In this document: in pieces, positions 9,801-19,138 of the stretch | Layout: each line of letters begins with the position of its first letter | Position numbering within the stretch: the first letter of the stretch is position 1 | Assembly: GCA_963752815.1 (NCBI GenBank) | Contig: CAVVZI010000015.1 | Coordinates: 868,001 to 932,000, forward strand | DNA length: 64,000 nucleotides | From: Sva-07 sp963752815 | Lineage (GTDB): Bacteria > Actinomycetota > Acidimicrobiia > Acidimicrobiales > Ilumatobacteraceae | Direction: 5' to 3' | Position numbers and translations under genes: made by a program | The notes under the pieces: generated by a model | The model's input: only the letters and a program-made list of their open reading frames with translations | What the model was told of the DNA's origin: nothing | Databases searched by the model: none

Positions 9801-10146
9801 ACCGGTCCTCGATCAACGAGACCAACTCACCGCCGGACGCGACAGCCTACGAATCGACCACGCTGCCAACCAACGAGACCTGCACACGGCCCACACCAGG
9901 CTCGAAACAACCACCGACGCCCTTCACGCGCTCACCACCTGGCACGACTGGGCCACCGGCCACCACATCCCCGACACCAAAATCGTCGACGCCGCCATCG
10001 CACTCCAGCATCGAGGCGGTCATCACGCCCGCCTCGCCGCACCAGCCCTCGACTGGTGCGAACAACGCAACCTCATCACCTTCGAACCACCACAACCACA
10101 ACCCGAGATTCAACGCCGATCACGCGGCATCGAAATCGGCTTCTGA
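6871..10146 (+). pseudogene. MobF-type conjugative relaxase-helicase, multiply frameshifted
   Basis: Starts at GTG 6871 with GGGAG five bases upstream. The N-terminus VLRVTTLYAATASTTALYYTRYLT and the metal-binding LHSHVVIS near 7370 identify a TrwC/TraI-like relaxase. The helicase half shows Walker A GPAGAGKT (near 8280), Walker B VIVDEAGM, GDTHQLQAVG and VGATRGRD, then a coiled, basic C-terminus. The frame is lost near 7570, several times between 7945 and 8090, and again near 8305 and 8395; from 8400 to the stop it is open. At least five indels in 800 bp is denser than in other broken genes here, so decay is possible, but all motifs survive. Nicking at oriT would make the element mobilisable. 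A small hairpin-capable sequence (6829-6856) lies just upstream. Confidence 0.8.
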
Positions 10147-10372
10147 ACACGCCCCTGCGGCCGGGAATATGCGCCGGGCCGACGCCCGTCGAAGGCGACG
10201 GACTTTGCTGGAACTGTGGCGGACGACGACAGCTGCCTCCAGCGGGCGAAGTTGTGCGCAGTAGGGCGGTGATGCCAAACGCCTGCGTGTCGATAGTGGG
10301 CGGTCGGCGATTACTCGTTCGCACTCCGAGTTCGCTCGGGATTTTCTCAGGGGGCGACGCCAGAATGCAGTG

Positions 10373-10459
10373 ATGGACCAGGTGCGTCTCGCTCGCGGTG
10401 CGGATGCCGTTGTCGTTCGGGTGACCGGACGCCTGATCGACTCACTCGGCGAGCACTGA
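10373..10459 (+). CDS. 28-residue leader ORF overlapping the tetR start
   Basis: Short ORF MDQVRLARGADAVVVRVTG... whose TGA (10457-10459) overlaps the ATG of the TetR gene, an arrangement that would couple translation. Codon use is GC-rich like the surroundings. I do not recognise it. It could be a leader peptide or a remnant of a longer gene. The rest of the 10147-10458 interval holds nothing I can name. Confidence 0.25.
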   Translation: MDQVRLARGADAVVVRVTGRLIDSLGEH

Positions 10460-11052
10460 TGGCGCGTTCTCGTCGCAGCCCGAGCAATGACGCGCCGGCG
10501 CGCGGTGCGTTGTTGGACGCGGCGGAGTCGCTCATGTTGGAGGAGGGGTATGCCGCGGTGACGACTCGTCGTGTCGCGACTCGTGCCGGCGTGAACAACG
10601 GGCTCATCCACTACTACTTCGGCACGATGGATTCGATGTTCGTCGACCTCTTCCGTCGTTCGGTGGGTCGCTCGTTCGCGCAGATGCCGACGACGAGTTC
10701 GACGCAGCCGTTGTGGGAGATGTGGGAGGCGATGCGGGACTTCTCCGGCAACGCCCTGATGTCGGAATTCATCGCGCTGTCGAACCACCGCCCGCTGGTG
10801 CGGGAGGAGATCGCTTCGCAATCGGCGTTGGTGCGCGAGGCCCATGTTGTCGAGATGTCGCGTGTGCTCGCGAGCTATGGCGTGGTCGATCCGGAGGCGT
10901 CACCGGCGGCGATCGGTCTGTTGATGATGGGGACCGCACGGTTCTTGCAGATGGAAGCCGCATTCGGACTGACGGTCGGGCATGACGACTTGATCCAGGT
11001 GATCGAGCGTCGCATCGCGATGCTCGAGGGCGACCGCATCCGAACAGCCTGA
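10459..11052 (+). CDS. TetR-family regulator of the catabolic cargo
   Basis: 197 residues. The N-terminal HTH spans about residues 15-60, with recognition helix AGVNNGLIHYYF typical of TetR/AcrR proteins. The C-terminal ligand domain is helical (SEFIALSNHRPLVREEIA). It is the first gene of the cargo and precedes an 18-bp palindrome at 11099. The probable ligand is a substrate or CoA ester of the downstream pathway, whose genes it would repress. Confidence 0.88.
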   Translation: MARSRRSPSNDAPARGALLDAAESLMLEEGYAAVTTRRVATRAGVNNGLIHYYFGTMDSMFVDLFRRSVGRSFAQMPTTSSTQPLWEMWEAMRDFSGNALMSEFIALSNHRPLVREEIASQSALVREAHVVEMSRVLASYGVVDPEASPAAIGLLMMGTARFLQMEAAFGLTVGHDDLIQVIERRIAMLEGDRIRTA

Positions 11053-11098
11053 CGCCCCATCCGAATGTGACAGGTCTTGCATCTGCCTACTCCCGTGT

Positions 11099-11116
11099 GT
11101 TAGTCAAGTGACTAAC
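11099..11116 (+). promoter_or_regulatory. Palindromic operator between tetR and the first SDR
   Basis: GTTAGTCAAGTGACTAAC: two perfect 8-bp arms around AG. It sits 47 bp after the tetR stop and 64 bp before the SDR start. Size and symmetry fit a TetR dimer site. I saw no second exact copy in the window. Confidence 0.7.
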
Positions 11117-11179
11117 GGCGGAGTCGTCGGGGAAATTCGGTTCCCGGACCGAAGGATCGAACGTGGGGAGAGCGGTTGC

Positions 11180-12004
11180 GTGAGGGGTGAGTACGACGGC
11201 ATGGTGGCGATCGTCACGGGTGCGGCTCAGGGCATCGGACGCGTCACGGCGGAGCGACTCGTCGCGGCCGGAGCGCTCGTGGTTGTCGCCGACATCGGTG
11301 AGGCAGGCGCGCAGGTCGTCGAGGAGTTCGGTGAGTGCGCCGAGTTCGTGCAGACCGATGTGTCGAACGCGGCGCAGGTCGAGCGACTGATCGCTGCGAC
11401 CGTGAAACGCTTCGGCCGCCTTGATGTGGTCTGCAACGTCGCTGGGGTCTCGGGCGGTCTGCGCCGCTTTCTCGACGACGACCTTCGCGACTTCGAGCGG
11501 GTGATCGCGGTCGACCTGCTCGGCGTGTTGCTGACCACCCAAGCCGCGGCGCGTCACATGGCTGCCCATGGCGGTGGAGCGATCGTGAACGTGGCCTCGG
11601 GCGCCGGTGTCACGCCAGGCGTCGGCATGCTGCCGTACCGGGTGGCCAAGGCGGGAGTCGCCCACGCCACCCGATGTCTGGCGGTCGAGCTCGGCGCACA
11701 TCGCATCAGGGTCAACGCCGTCGCCCCGGCGAACATCGCCACCGACATCAACGCCGCTTTCGACAAAGCCACGGTCACCAGCCTGCAGCCGCTGCCGCAC
11801 CAGGGTGTGGCCGCTGACGTCGCCGACGCGCTGGTGTACCTCGCCGGCCCGCGAGCGGCCCACATCACCGGCGTCGTCCTGTCCGTCGACGGCGGCATGG
11901 CGTGCGGCACGCCCCCATCCCTCGTCCCGAACCGTGGCGGTTCGACGACCGCCGCGGCACCGAACGACACACATCCACAGCAGCAGGAGGAGTCCACGCG
12001 ATGA
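11180..12004 (+). CDS. Short-chain dehydrogenase/reductase 1
   Basis: 274 residues from GTG 11180 (GGGGAG upstream). Classical SDR: NAD(P)-binding TGAAQGIG near residue 16, structural NVAG, catalytic Ser in VNVASGAG and the YxxxK pair in YRVAKAG, then VNAVAPANI. The Asp after beta-2 (VVADIG) suggests NAD. There is a Thr/Pro/Gln-rich C-terminal extension of about 30 residues. The stop overlaps the next start (ATGA). Likely oxidises an alcohol made by the neighbouring oxygenase, or a cis-diol. Confidence 0.88.
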   Translation: MRGEYDGMVAIVTGAAQGIGRVTAERLVAAGALVVVADIGEAGAQVVEEFGECAEFVQTDVSNAAQVERLIAATVKRFGRLDVVCNVAGVSGGLRRFLDDDLRDFERVIAVDLLGVLLTTQAAARHMAAHGGGAIVNVASGAGVTPGVGMLPYRVAKAGVAHATRCLAVELGAHRIRVNAVAPANIATDINAAFDKATVTSLQPLPHQGVAADVADALVYLAGPRAAHITGVVLSVDGGMACGTPPSLVPNRGGSTTAAAPNDTHPQQQEESTR

Positions 12005-13397
12005 CCGTCACCCACACCACCGGCACCGAGAGCACCGACACCATCGACACGAACGTCACGGTCCGAGCGGGCGACTGGGTCGACACCGGGCCGGGTCTTG
12101 ACGACCTCATCGGGAACTACCGCATGCAGATCCCGACGGACCGGTACGTGTCGGCCGACTACGCCGCACGCGAACGCGAGGCGGTCTGGATGCGCACCTG
12201 GCAGGTGGCCGGCCGCGCTCGACGAGATCCCCGACTCCGGGGACTGGAAGCAGTACTCGATCTACGACCAGTCGTTCCTGATCGTGCGCGGCCGCGACGG
12301 CGTCGTGCGCGGCTTCGTCAACGCCTGCCGACATCGCGGCAACGTGTTGTGTCGCGACAACACCGGAAACACCGCCCGCTTCGTCTGCCCCTATCACCTC
12401 TGGTCCTACGACCTGGAGGGAAGTCTGCGTGGCGTCGCCCGCCCGGATCTCGTCGGCGATCTGGACAAGGAGCAACATCGGACTCCTCGAGGTGGCCGTC
12501 GATTCGTTCGCCGGTTTCGTCTTCCTCAACCCCGACCCCGACGCGGTGCCGCTGGCCGAGTTCCTCGGCACCGATGCCTACGAGCTGATCGAGGCCTACC
12601 ACCTCGACGACATGGTGACGGTGCTCGACGTGCGCGAGGCCGTCGACTGCAACTGGAAGATCGTGGTCGACGCGTTCCAGGAGGGCTACCACATCCAGGC
12701 GATCCACCCCGAGCTGCTCAAGGTGATCGTGCTCGACCCGACCACCAACCGGTTCCGCTTCTGGGGCGATCACGAAGTCGCCGTCGCACCGTTCGTGGTT
12801 CCCAACGCCACCCCCGACGACGAACTCGACGGGCTCCGTCAGCTCCCGAACACGTTCCCGACCGTGACCGGGTACCTGCCGCGCCTCGAGGAACTGGCCG
12901 AGCAGCACCGCGGCGACGACGGGCAGTTGCACTACCCCGACGGCGTCACCGGACGGACACTGCTCCAACAAGCGACTCGCGAGACCCTCACCGACATGGG
13001 CTTCGACGTCGACGGGCTGACCGACGCCCAGATGACCGACAACCACGGATGGCTGCTGTTCCCCAACTTCTTCATGACGATCCGCGCCGCCGAAGCGACC
13101 GTGATCACCTCGATCCCCCACCCCGACGGCGACCCGAACCGCTGTATCTGGCACATCCGCAGCTTCATGTGGCTGCCCGAGGAATATCGGGCCGACTTCC
13201 GCGCCGCACCGATCGAGGTCGACGAACCCGGCTCGTACCCCTACTTCCTCGCCCTCCAACAGGACTACGAACAGATGCCCCGCCAACAACGCGGGCTGCG
13301 CAACCGACGGATCGAACACATCTCACTCGTCCACGAAGAACTCAGCGTCGCCCGCTTCCACGCGTCACTGGATCGCCACATGGGAGAGCAACGATGA
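12001..13397 (+). CDS. Rieske non-haem iron oxygenase, catalytic subunit, two frameshifts
   Basis: About 465 residues when two single-base insertions (near 12222 and 12477) are ignored. The Rieske [2Fe-2S] ligands are visible as CRHRGNVLC and CPYHLWSYD, the catalytic iron site as NWKIVVDAFQEGYHIQAIHP (bridging Asp and two His). The C-terminal domain is intact. The length matches alpha subunits of ring-hydroxylating dioxygenases rather than KshA-type monooxygenases (about 380). It follows SDR1 with a 4-bp overlap and overlaps the next, NTF2-like gene the same way, as alpha/beta subunit genes often do. No ferredoxin or reductase gene is nearby, so electrons must come from elsewhere. The substrate is unknown. 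Confidence 0.87.
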
Positions 13398-13891
13398 CCG
13401 ACCAAGCGCCGACCGACAGCCCAGCGCTGCAGGACCTGAACGATGTCGTCGACGCCCACGTCGGGCGATCGCGGGCAGTGTTGGAATACGGGCTGACGCT
13501 GAAGCGCGTTCTCGACGGTGCGTCCGCCACCGACTTCGGCGTGCAGAGCTGGGCTCCGCTCGCCGAGTTCGTCGATACCGCCCGTTTCGACCGTGTCGGC
13601 AACTTCAAGGATCTGATGGACTGGGACGAGTACGTCGCGTTCCTGACGCGATGGGCGCCGGGCGCCACATGGGAATGCTCGTTCAAGCGGGTGACCGAAA
13701 CGTCAGGCCTCGTGTTCCTCGAACTCGAGGAACGAACCGTCACCGACGGCGTGGCCAGTGCAGCCAACTCGCTGTCGGTCTACGCGTTCGACCCCGACGA
13801 CCGAATCGTCCACATCGACGTCTACCTCCAGATGCCGCTACCGCGGGCGTTCCTGCCCGCGATCTACCAAGACGTCCGCCTGTCCGATTAG
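13394..13891 (+). CDS. NTF2/SnoaL-like protein, probable oxygenase small subunit
   Basis: 165 residues; ATG overlaps the oxygenase stop. Acidic, with a pattern of cone-shaped NTF2-like folds (DWDEYVAFLTRWAPG, LVFLELEERTV, LSVYAFDPDDRIVHIDVYLQMP). Beta subunits of Rieske dioxygenases have this fold and position. It could also be an independent isomerase or dehydratase. The start is fixed by the overlap. Confidence 0.65.
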   Translation: MTDQAPTDSPALQDLNDVVDAHVGRSRAVLEYGLTLKRVLDGASATDFGVQSWAPLAEFVDTARFDRVGNFKDLMDWDEYVAFLTRWAPGATWECSFKRVTETSGLVFLELEERTVTDGVASAANSLSVYAFDPDDRIVHIDVYLQMPLPRAFLPAIYQDVRLSD

Positions 13892-13942
13892 CGCGACCGC
13901 GTCACCACACACGACCACACCACGACACAAGGACGACTGCCG

Positions 13943-15475
13943 ATGAATCCCACCGAACGACTCGACGCCCACACGCCCACAACCCCCCGCCGGAGCCGAC
14001 AGCGATCGTGGCGCACGCTCGCGATCGTCGCCGTGGCTTCACTGGCGTTCGCGGCGTGCGGAAACTCCAGCGACGACACCTCCGACGAGCCCGACGCCAC
14101 GCAGCCCGCGACCTCGGAGGCCATCGATGCCGAGACCGAGACGACGGCGAACAGCAGCGTCGTGGCGGACACCGTCAACCCCGACGAGTCGAGCCCAACC
14201 AGCGCTGCTCCGACGACGGAGCCTGCGGACGACGAGTCCGATCTCGATGAATTCCAACCCATCTCCGGTGTCCCGGGCGTCACCGATGACGAGATCCAGT
14301 TCGGCGTGATGGCCACGGGGCCGTCGAACCCGATCGGTCTGTGCATCCTGGAGTGCTACAGCAGTGGGGTGCAAGCCTATTTCGACTACCGCAACGCACT
14401 CGGCGGCGTGCACGGACGCCAATTGACCATCACCCACACACTCGACGACGAGGTCGGAGCCGGGCAGGTCAAGATGCTCGAGCTGATCGGCTCCGACGAC
14501 GTGTTCGGGATCTTCTACTCGCCGCTGATCCTCGGCCCGGGTATCCCCGAAACGGCCGACGCCGGTGTTCCCGTGTTCTCCACCGTCCAGTCCGGGCCGG
14601 CAGCTGCCGGGCTCGACAACGTCTACCAGCCGGGGGTGCCGTACTGCCCGGACTGTGTCCGCAAGGCGGTCGTCCACACCGCGGTGCTCGCCGAAGCGAC
14701 CAAGATCGCCGTGATCGGCCTCGGTGCATCGCAGGCGTCCAAGGACTGCGTCGCACTGACCGCGGACACGTTCCGGCTGTGGGGCCCCGACCTCGGCATG
14801 GAAGTCGTCTACACCAACGACACGCTGCCGTTCGGCCTGCCCAACGGAGTCGCCCCCGAGGTCACCGCGATGGACGAGGCCGGTGTCGACTACATCCATA
14901 CGTGTATGGACCAAAACGGTGTGCTCACCCTCGAACAAGAACTGCAACGCCAAGGTCTCGCGGAGGTCACCGTGGTACTCCCGCAGGGCTACACCGACGC
15001 CGAGTGGCTGGCCAACAACGCCAACCTGCTCGAAGGTGACGTCTTCGGATCGGTCTTCTTCCGGCCCTTCGAAGCCGACCTCGACGGCACGCTCGTCGAC
15101 GAGATGATCGCCGCCTTCGAAGCGGGCGGCGTGTACGTCAACGATCTCGCGGTGCAGGGCTGGATCAACGCCGACATGGCCGTGACCGGCATCCTCGAAG
15201 CCGGTCCACAGTTCGATCGGGCCGGCATGATCGCCGGCCTCAACGGACTCACCGACTACGACGCCGGTGGCGTGCTCCCGTCGCTCGACATGACCAAGCA
15301 GCACCTCGCCCTCACTGGTGCCACGGCCGCGACCGATGGTCCGGCGGTCGAATGCATCGCCCCGGTGTTCGTTCGCGACGGGCAGTTCACACTCGTCAAC
15401 GACCCGGCCACTCCGTTCTTCGCCTATGACCGCACGACATCGGAATGGACCGAGCCGGAACCGTCCAGCTGCTGA
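13943..15475 (+). CDS. Substrate-binding lipoprotein (type 1 periplasmic binding fold)
   Basis: 510 residues. Basic N-terminus, hydrophobic stretch and lipobox LAFAAC with Cys39, then an acidic Ser/Thr/Glu linker of about 70 residues. The binding domain begins at VTDDEIQFGVMATG and follows the leucine/branched-chain receptor pattern (VFGIFYSPLILGPG, GVPVFSTVQ, VVLPQGYTDAEW). Permease and ATPase genes are not adjacent, so it may feed a host ABC transporter or act as a sensor. Its place within the catabolic genes suggests capture of the pathway substrate. Confidence 0.85.
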   Translation: MNPTERLDAHTPTTPRRSRQRSWRTLAIVAVASLAFAACGNSSDDTSDEPDATQPATSEAIDAETETTANSSVVADTVNPDESSPTSAAPTTEPADDESDLDEFQPISGVPGVTDDEIQFGVMATGPSNPIGLCILECYSSGVQAYFDYRNALGGVHGRQLTITHTLDDEVGAGQVKMLELIGSDDVFGIFYSPLILGPGIPETADAGVPVFSTVQSGPAAAGLDNVYQPGVPYCPDCVRKAVVHTAVLAEATKIAVIGLGASQASKDCVALTADTFRLWGPDLGMEVVYTNDTLPFGLPNGVAPEVTAMDEAGVDYIHTCMDQNGVLTLEQELQRQGLAEVTVVLPQGYTDAEWLANNANLLEGDVFGSVFFRPFEADLDGTLVDEMIAAFEAGGVYVNDLAVQGWINADMAVTGILEAGPQFDRAGMIAGLNGLTDYDAGGVLPSLDMTKQHLALTGATAATDGPAVECIAPVFVRDGQFTLVNDPATPFFAYDRTTSEWTEPEPSSC

Positions 15476-15536
15476 TCAGCAACCATCATGACCATCGACG
15501 GCAGCAGTCCGCGCTGACAGAAACGGAGTACGCATC

Positions 15537-16283
15537 ATGAGCAATCGATTCGACGGAAAGGTCGCGCTGGTCACCGGGGCCGGGTCCGGCATCGGCAAAG
15601 CGGTTGCCCTGCGGCTCGCTGCCGATGGCGCCCGCGTCCTGGCGGTCGATGTCGTCGAGGACCGCGTGTCCGAGACCGAGTCGGCTGCGCCCGAGGCGAT
15701 TGTCAGCCATGTTGCTGACATCGCCGACGCTGCCGCCTGCTCGGCCGCGATCGGCGCGGCGATCGGCGAGTTCGGGCGTCTCGACGTGCTGGCCAACGTG
15801 GCGGGAATCTTCCATGCCGGTCACTTCACCGACCACACCCCGGAGCAGTACCGGCGCGTGCTCGCGGTCAACCTCGACGGTCCGTTCTTCCTGTCCCAGG
15901 CAGCAATCCCGCACCTACTGGAAACGTCGGGCAACATCGTCAACGTCGTGTCCAACTCCGCGATCCAGGGTGTGCCCTACGCCAGCGCGTACGCCACGAG
16001 CAAAGGCGGCCTGTTGCAGCTCACCCGAGCCTTGGCCGTCGAATACCTCAAGCAACCGCTACGCGTCAACGCCGTCGCACCAGCAGGGACGCGCACCAAC
16101 CTCGCAATGAACGCCAACTTTCCTGCCGACCTCGACATCGACCTCGCCTCCCGCATGGGCGGCCATCGCGGCATCGCCGAACCCGACGACGTCGCCGCGG
16201 TGGTCGCCTTCGTCGCCTCCGACGAGGCGCGCGCCGTGACCGGCGCCGTCTACACCGTCGACAACGGACTCACCGTCAGCTAA
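15537..16283 (+). CDS. Short-chain dehydrogenase/reductase 2
   Basis: 248 residues, ATG after a GGAG-type site. SDR motifs: TGAGSGIGKAVA, Asp after beta-2 (AVDVVED), NVAGIFHAG, Ser in VSNSAIQG, YATSK catalytic pair and VNAVAPAGTRTN. C-terminus GAVYTVDNGLTVS is standard. Likely NAD-dependent hydroxyacyl or alcohol dehydrogenase in the pathway. Spaced 10 bp from the SnoaL-like gene that follows. Confidence 0.88.
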   Translation: MSNRFDGKVALVTGAGSGIGKAVALRLAADGARVLAVDVVEDRVSETESAAPEAIVSHVADIADAAACSAAIGAAIGEFGRLDVLANVAGIFHAGHFTDHTPEQYRRVLAVNLDGPFFLSQAAIPHLLETSGNIVNVVSNSAIQGVPYASAYATSKGGLLQLTRALAVEYLKQPLRVNAVAPAGTRTNLAMNANFPADLDIDLASRMGGHRGIAEPDDVAAVVAFVASDEARAVTGAVYTVDNGLTVS

Positions 16284-16293
16284 GGAGCCACAC

Positions 16294-16749
16294 ATGACCG
16301 ATCCCTCCCTCCACCTCGCCGACAAAGTCGACATCACCGAACAACTCGCCCGCTACGCACGCGGCGTCGACACGAACGACTGGGACCTGTGGCGCAGCGT
16401 GTTCACCGACGACGCCATCATCGACTACAGCTCGGCCAACGGCCGGCCCGCCGCCGGCCGCGACGACACGGCCGACTGGCTCGCCCAGAGCATGCCGTTC
16501 CTGCCCTGGAAGCAGCACTACATCACCAACGTCGAAATCGACCTCGACGGCGACACCGCCCACGTCCGCGCCGCGTTCTACAACCCGATGCAACTCCCCG
16601 GACTCGCCGAACCGAGCGCCTGCGGCGGCTACTACCACCACGACTTCGTGCGCACCCCGAGCGGATGGAAGAGTCGGCATCTCATCGAGGAAAGTTGCTG
16701 GTTCGTCAACCCCTACCCGACACCCACGGAGCAGGAACCACCCGCATGA
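16294..16749 (+). CDS. SnoaL-like (NTF2-fold) dehydratase/isomerase-type protein
   Basis: 151 residues. Starts DITEQLARYARGVDTNDW...FTDDAIIDYSS, a pattern of SnoaL_4 proteins, which include scytalone-dehydratase-like enzymes and the bile-acid 7-alpha-dehydratase BaiE. Possible catalytic residues are the early Tyr/Asp (YARGVDTNDW) and His in KQHYITN and GGYYHHDF. It overlaps the P450 start by 4 bp. A dehydration or isomerisation step is plausible; substrate is unknown. Confidence 0.75.
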   Translation: MTDPSLHLADKVDITEQLARYARGVDTNDWDLWRSVFTDDAIIDYSSANGRPAAGRDDTADWLAQSMPFLPWKQHYITNVEIDLDGDTAHVRAAFYNPMQLPGLAEPSACGGYYHHDFVRTPSGWKSRHLIEESCWFVNPYPTPTEQEPPA

Positions 16750-18059
16750 CCGACGTCGACGCCAGCGTGATCGACGTCGACGCAGTCGACTTCTTCACGG
16801 ACCGGGACCTGTTGGCAGACCCGTACGACTACTTCGCCGCCCTCCGCACCGAGTGCCCGGTCAGGGCCGAGAAGCACCACGGCGTGACGATGCTGACCGG
16901 CTACGACGAGGTCGTCCAGGTCTACAACGACAGCGACCACTTCTCGGCATGCGTGTCGGTCACCGGCCCGTTCCCCGGGTTCCCGGTACCGATCGGTCCC
17001 GACGACGACGCCGATGCGCTGATTGCCGAACACCGGCACCGCCTGCCCTTCAGCGACCAGCTGCCGACGATGGACCCGCCAGATCACACCCGGCACCGGC
17101 ACCTGCTCTCTCGGATGATCACACCGAAGCGACTCAAGGAGAACGAAGCGTTCCTCGCCCGACTCGTCGATCAGCAGCTCGACGAAGCGCTCGCCGGCGA
17201 CGGTTGTGAGTTCATGTCGGCGTTCGCCAACCCGGTGGCGATGCTCGTCGTTGCCGACCTGCTCGGTGTACCCGAGTCCGACCACCGGACGTTCCGCCAG
17301 CGAATGCTGCAGTCGAGCGAGACCATCGGTGCAACCGACGACAAGAACGCGCTGAGCCACTCACCGCTCGAGTACCTGTACGCAACATTCAGCGACTACG
17401 TCAGCGACCGGCGAGCCAACCCGCGAGACGATGTGCTCACCGGCGTGGCCTCGGCCACATTCCCCGACGGCACCGAACCCGACGTCATCGACGCCGTACG
17501 CGTCGCCGCCAACCTGTTCGCCGCCGGAGGCGAAACCACCGTGCGACTCCTCGGCAGCGCAGTACAGATCATCGCCGAGAACGCAGAGATCCAGCAACGC
17601 CTCCGTGCCCGCCCGGACCTGATCCCGAACTTCATCGAGGAGTGCCTGCGCTACGAGAGCCCGATCCGAGGCGACTTCCGCCTCGTCAAGCAACCGGTGA
17701 ACCTGGGCGGCGTCGATCTGACACCCGGCGACACGGTGATGCTGCTCAACGCCGCCGCCAACCGCGACCCCACGAAGTTCACCAACGCGGACACCTTCGA
17801 CATCGACCGCGACAACGCCCGCAGCCACGTCGCATTCGGCCGTGGTGTGCACACCTGTCCGGGTGCGCCCCTCGCTCGCGCTGAAGGGGTGTTGACCATC
17901 GCTCGACTCCTCGAGCGCACGACCGAAATCTGGATCGACGAGCAACATCACGGCCCGCCCGATGCCCGCCGCTACTCCTACGTTCCGACCTTCATCCTCC
18001 GAGGCGTCACCCACCTCCACGTCCGTTTCAGCAGCGAACAGGGCACCGTCGTCGCCTGA
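16746..18059 (+). CDS. Cytochrome P450 (cargo)
   Basis: 437 residues, ATG overlapping the previous stop. Haem loop FGRGVHTCPGAPLAR with the Cys ligand, ExxR in ECLRYESP, and the I-helix AAGGETTVR with the acid-alcohol pair. C-helix DPPDHTRHRHLL. Bacterial soluble class I P450, requiring ferredoxin and reductase not encoded nearby. It ends the first cargo operon (SDR1 to P450), whose genes overlap or lie close together. Confidence 0.92.
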   Translation: MTDVDASVIDVDAVDFFTDRDLLADPYDYFAALRTECPVRAEKHHGVTMLTGYDEVVQVYNDSDHFSACVSVTGPFPGFPVPIGPDDDADALIAEHRHRLPFSDQLPTMDPPDHTRHRHLLSRMITPKRLKENEAFLARLVDQQLDEALAGDGCEFMSAFANPVAMLVVADLLGVPESDHRTFRQRMLQSSETIGATDDKNALSHSPLEYLYATFSDYVSDRRANPRDDVLTGVASATFPDGTEPDVIDAVRVAANLFAAGGETTVRLLGSAVQIIAENAEIQQRLRARPDLIPNFIEECLRYESPIRGDFRLVKQPVNLGGVDLTPGDTVMLLNAAANRDPTKFTNADTFDIDRDNARSHVAFGRGVHTCPGAPLARAEGVLTIARLLERTTEIWIDEQHHGPPDARRYSYVPTFILRGVTHLHVRFSSEQGTVVA

Positions 18060-18120
18060 CCGGGTCAGGCGTAGCGGATGCGTGGAGCCCACAGCCGTCT
18101 GGTCCGCCGAGATGCTGGAG

Positions 18121-18143
18121 TTGACATCCTGATCCCGATCAGG
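18121..18143 (+). promoter_or_regulatory. TTGACA with adjacent palindrome
   Basis: TTGACA (18121-18126) is followed by CCTGATCCCGATCAGG (18128-18143), two perfect 7-bp arms. It lies about 165 bp before the SDR3 ATG in a 248-bp gap. It looks like a repressor site over a promoter, but no good -10 is visible at the expected distance. A 41-residue ORF of unknown value (18169-18294) lies between it and SDR3. Confidence 0.4.
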
Positions 18144-18307
18144 TCCGGCGAGCGGTCCCGGCGTCGCAATGGATGAAACGGCGTATCGGGCGGTGCTCCT
18201 GGAGCACCGCGCGGCTCCGGTGGCCGCCGGCCCGCCTACGAATGGTTCCTGCAAGTGGGGATCAGCAGGCATCAAACGGTTCAGTTACGAGTGAAGGGAT
18301 CACCAAC

Positions 18308-19138
18308 ATGACAAGCGGATCGAGCAAGCGGGTCGTCGTCGTCGGCGCATCGACGGGGTTGGGCCGGTGCATCGCAACCGGGCTGAGCCATCGCGGCTCG
18401 TCCGTCTCGCTGCTGGCAAGGCGTCTCGACAAGCTGGAGCAGGCCGCCGCCGAAGCTCACGACAGTGCGCACGTCTTCGTGTGCGATGCCGTCGATCAAG
18501 CGTCCGCGAAGCTGGCGATCGATGCCGCTGCATCGGCGATGGGTGGGATCGACACGGTCATCTACGCGCCCGCGGTCGGCCCGCTCACCAGGCTCGCCGA
18601 CGCGACGCCGGCGCAGTGGATGGACACGTTCGCCACCAACGTGGTCGGCGCCAACAACATCACCCAGGCGGCACTCCCGCATCTGACAGGCTCGGCCGGG
18701 AACATGATCTACATGTCGACGACCGGCGCGTCGTACACCGGGCCATGGCAGGGGATGGGCCTCTACCAGATCACGAAGGCTGCCTTGAACCGGCTGGCGG
18801 ATCACTGGCGCGTCGAGCAGCCGGGCCTCAACTTCACACTCGTCACCGTCGGAGAGTGTCCTGGTGGTCAAGGCGACCGCCAGACCCAATTCAACGCTGA
18901 CTGGGACAGCGAACTCGTCGGGCAGGTGGCAGCGGACTGGTTCGCTCGGCAGTACCTGAGCGGCGCGTTCATCGACGTCGAACACCTCGTCGACCAGTTC
19001 CACTCGCTCGTGACGATGGGCCAATCACTCCAGGTTCCGTCGATGGTGATCATCCCGCGCCCGCCGATCCCCAGCGCCGGAAGGGTCGCACCAACCAACC
19101 TCGGCGAGATGGACGAGCAAGTGAGTATCGGCCGCTGA
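18308..19138 (+). CDS. Short-chain dehydrogenase 3, divergent
   Basis: 276 residues from ATG 18308. Rossmann motif VVGASTGLGRCIA with Arg after beta-2 (LLARRLDKL), suggesting NADP. Catalytic Ser in YMSTTGAS and YxxxK in YQITKAAL. The usual VNxVxPG is replaced by LVTVGECPGGQGD and the C-terminus is extended and non-standard (PRPPIPSAGRVAP). More divergent from the other three SDRs here. Substrate unknown. Confidence 0.82.
   Translation: MTSGSSKRVVVVGASTGLGRCIATGLSHRGSSVSLLARRLDKLEQAAAEAHDSAHVFVCDAVDQASAKLAIDAAASAMGGIDTVIYAPAVGPLTRLADATPAQWMDTFATNVVGANNITQAALPHLTGSAGNMIYMSTTGASYTGPWQGMGLYQITKAALNRLADHWRVEQPGLNFTLVTVGECPGGQGDRQTQFNADWDSELVGQVAADWFARQYLSGAFIDVEHLVDQFHSLVTMGQSLQVPSMVIIPRPPIPSAGRVAPTNLGEMDEQVSIGR

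Noticed and set aside
12318..13319. 333-codon minus-strand frame under the Rieske gene
   Set aside because: Shadow frame; the plus strand carries the Rieske and iron-site motifs.
14039..15304. Long open frame on the minus strand opposite the binding lipoprotein
   Set aside because: It mirrors the high-GC codon pattern of the plus-strand gene and has no family-like segments; the lipoprotein frame has lipobox and domain motifs.
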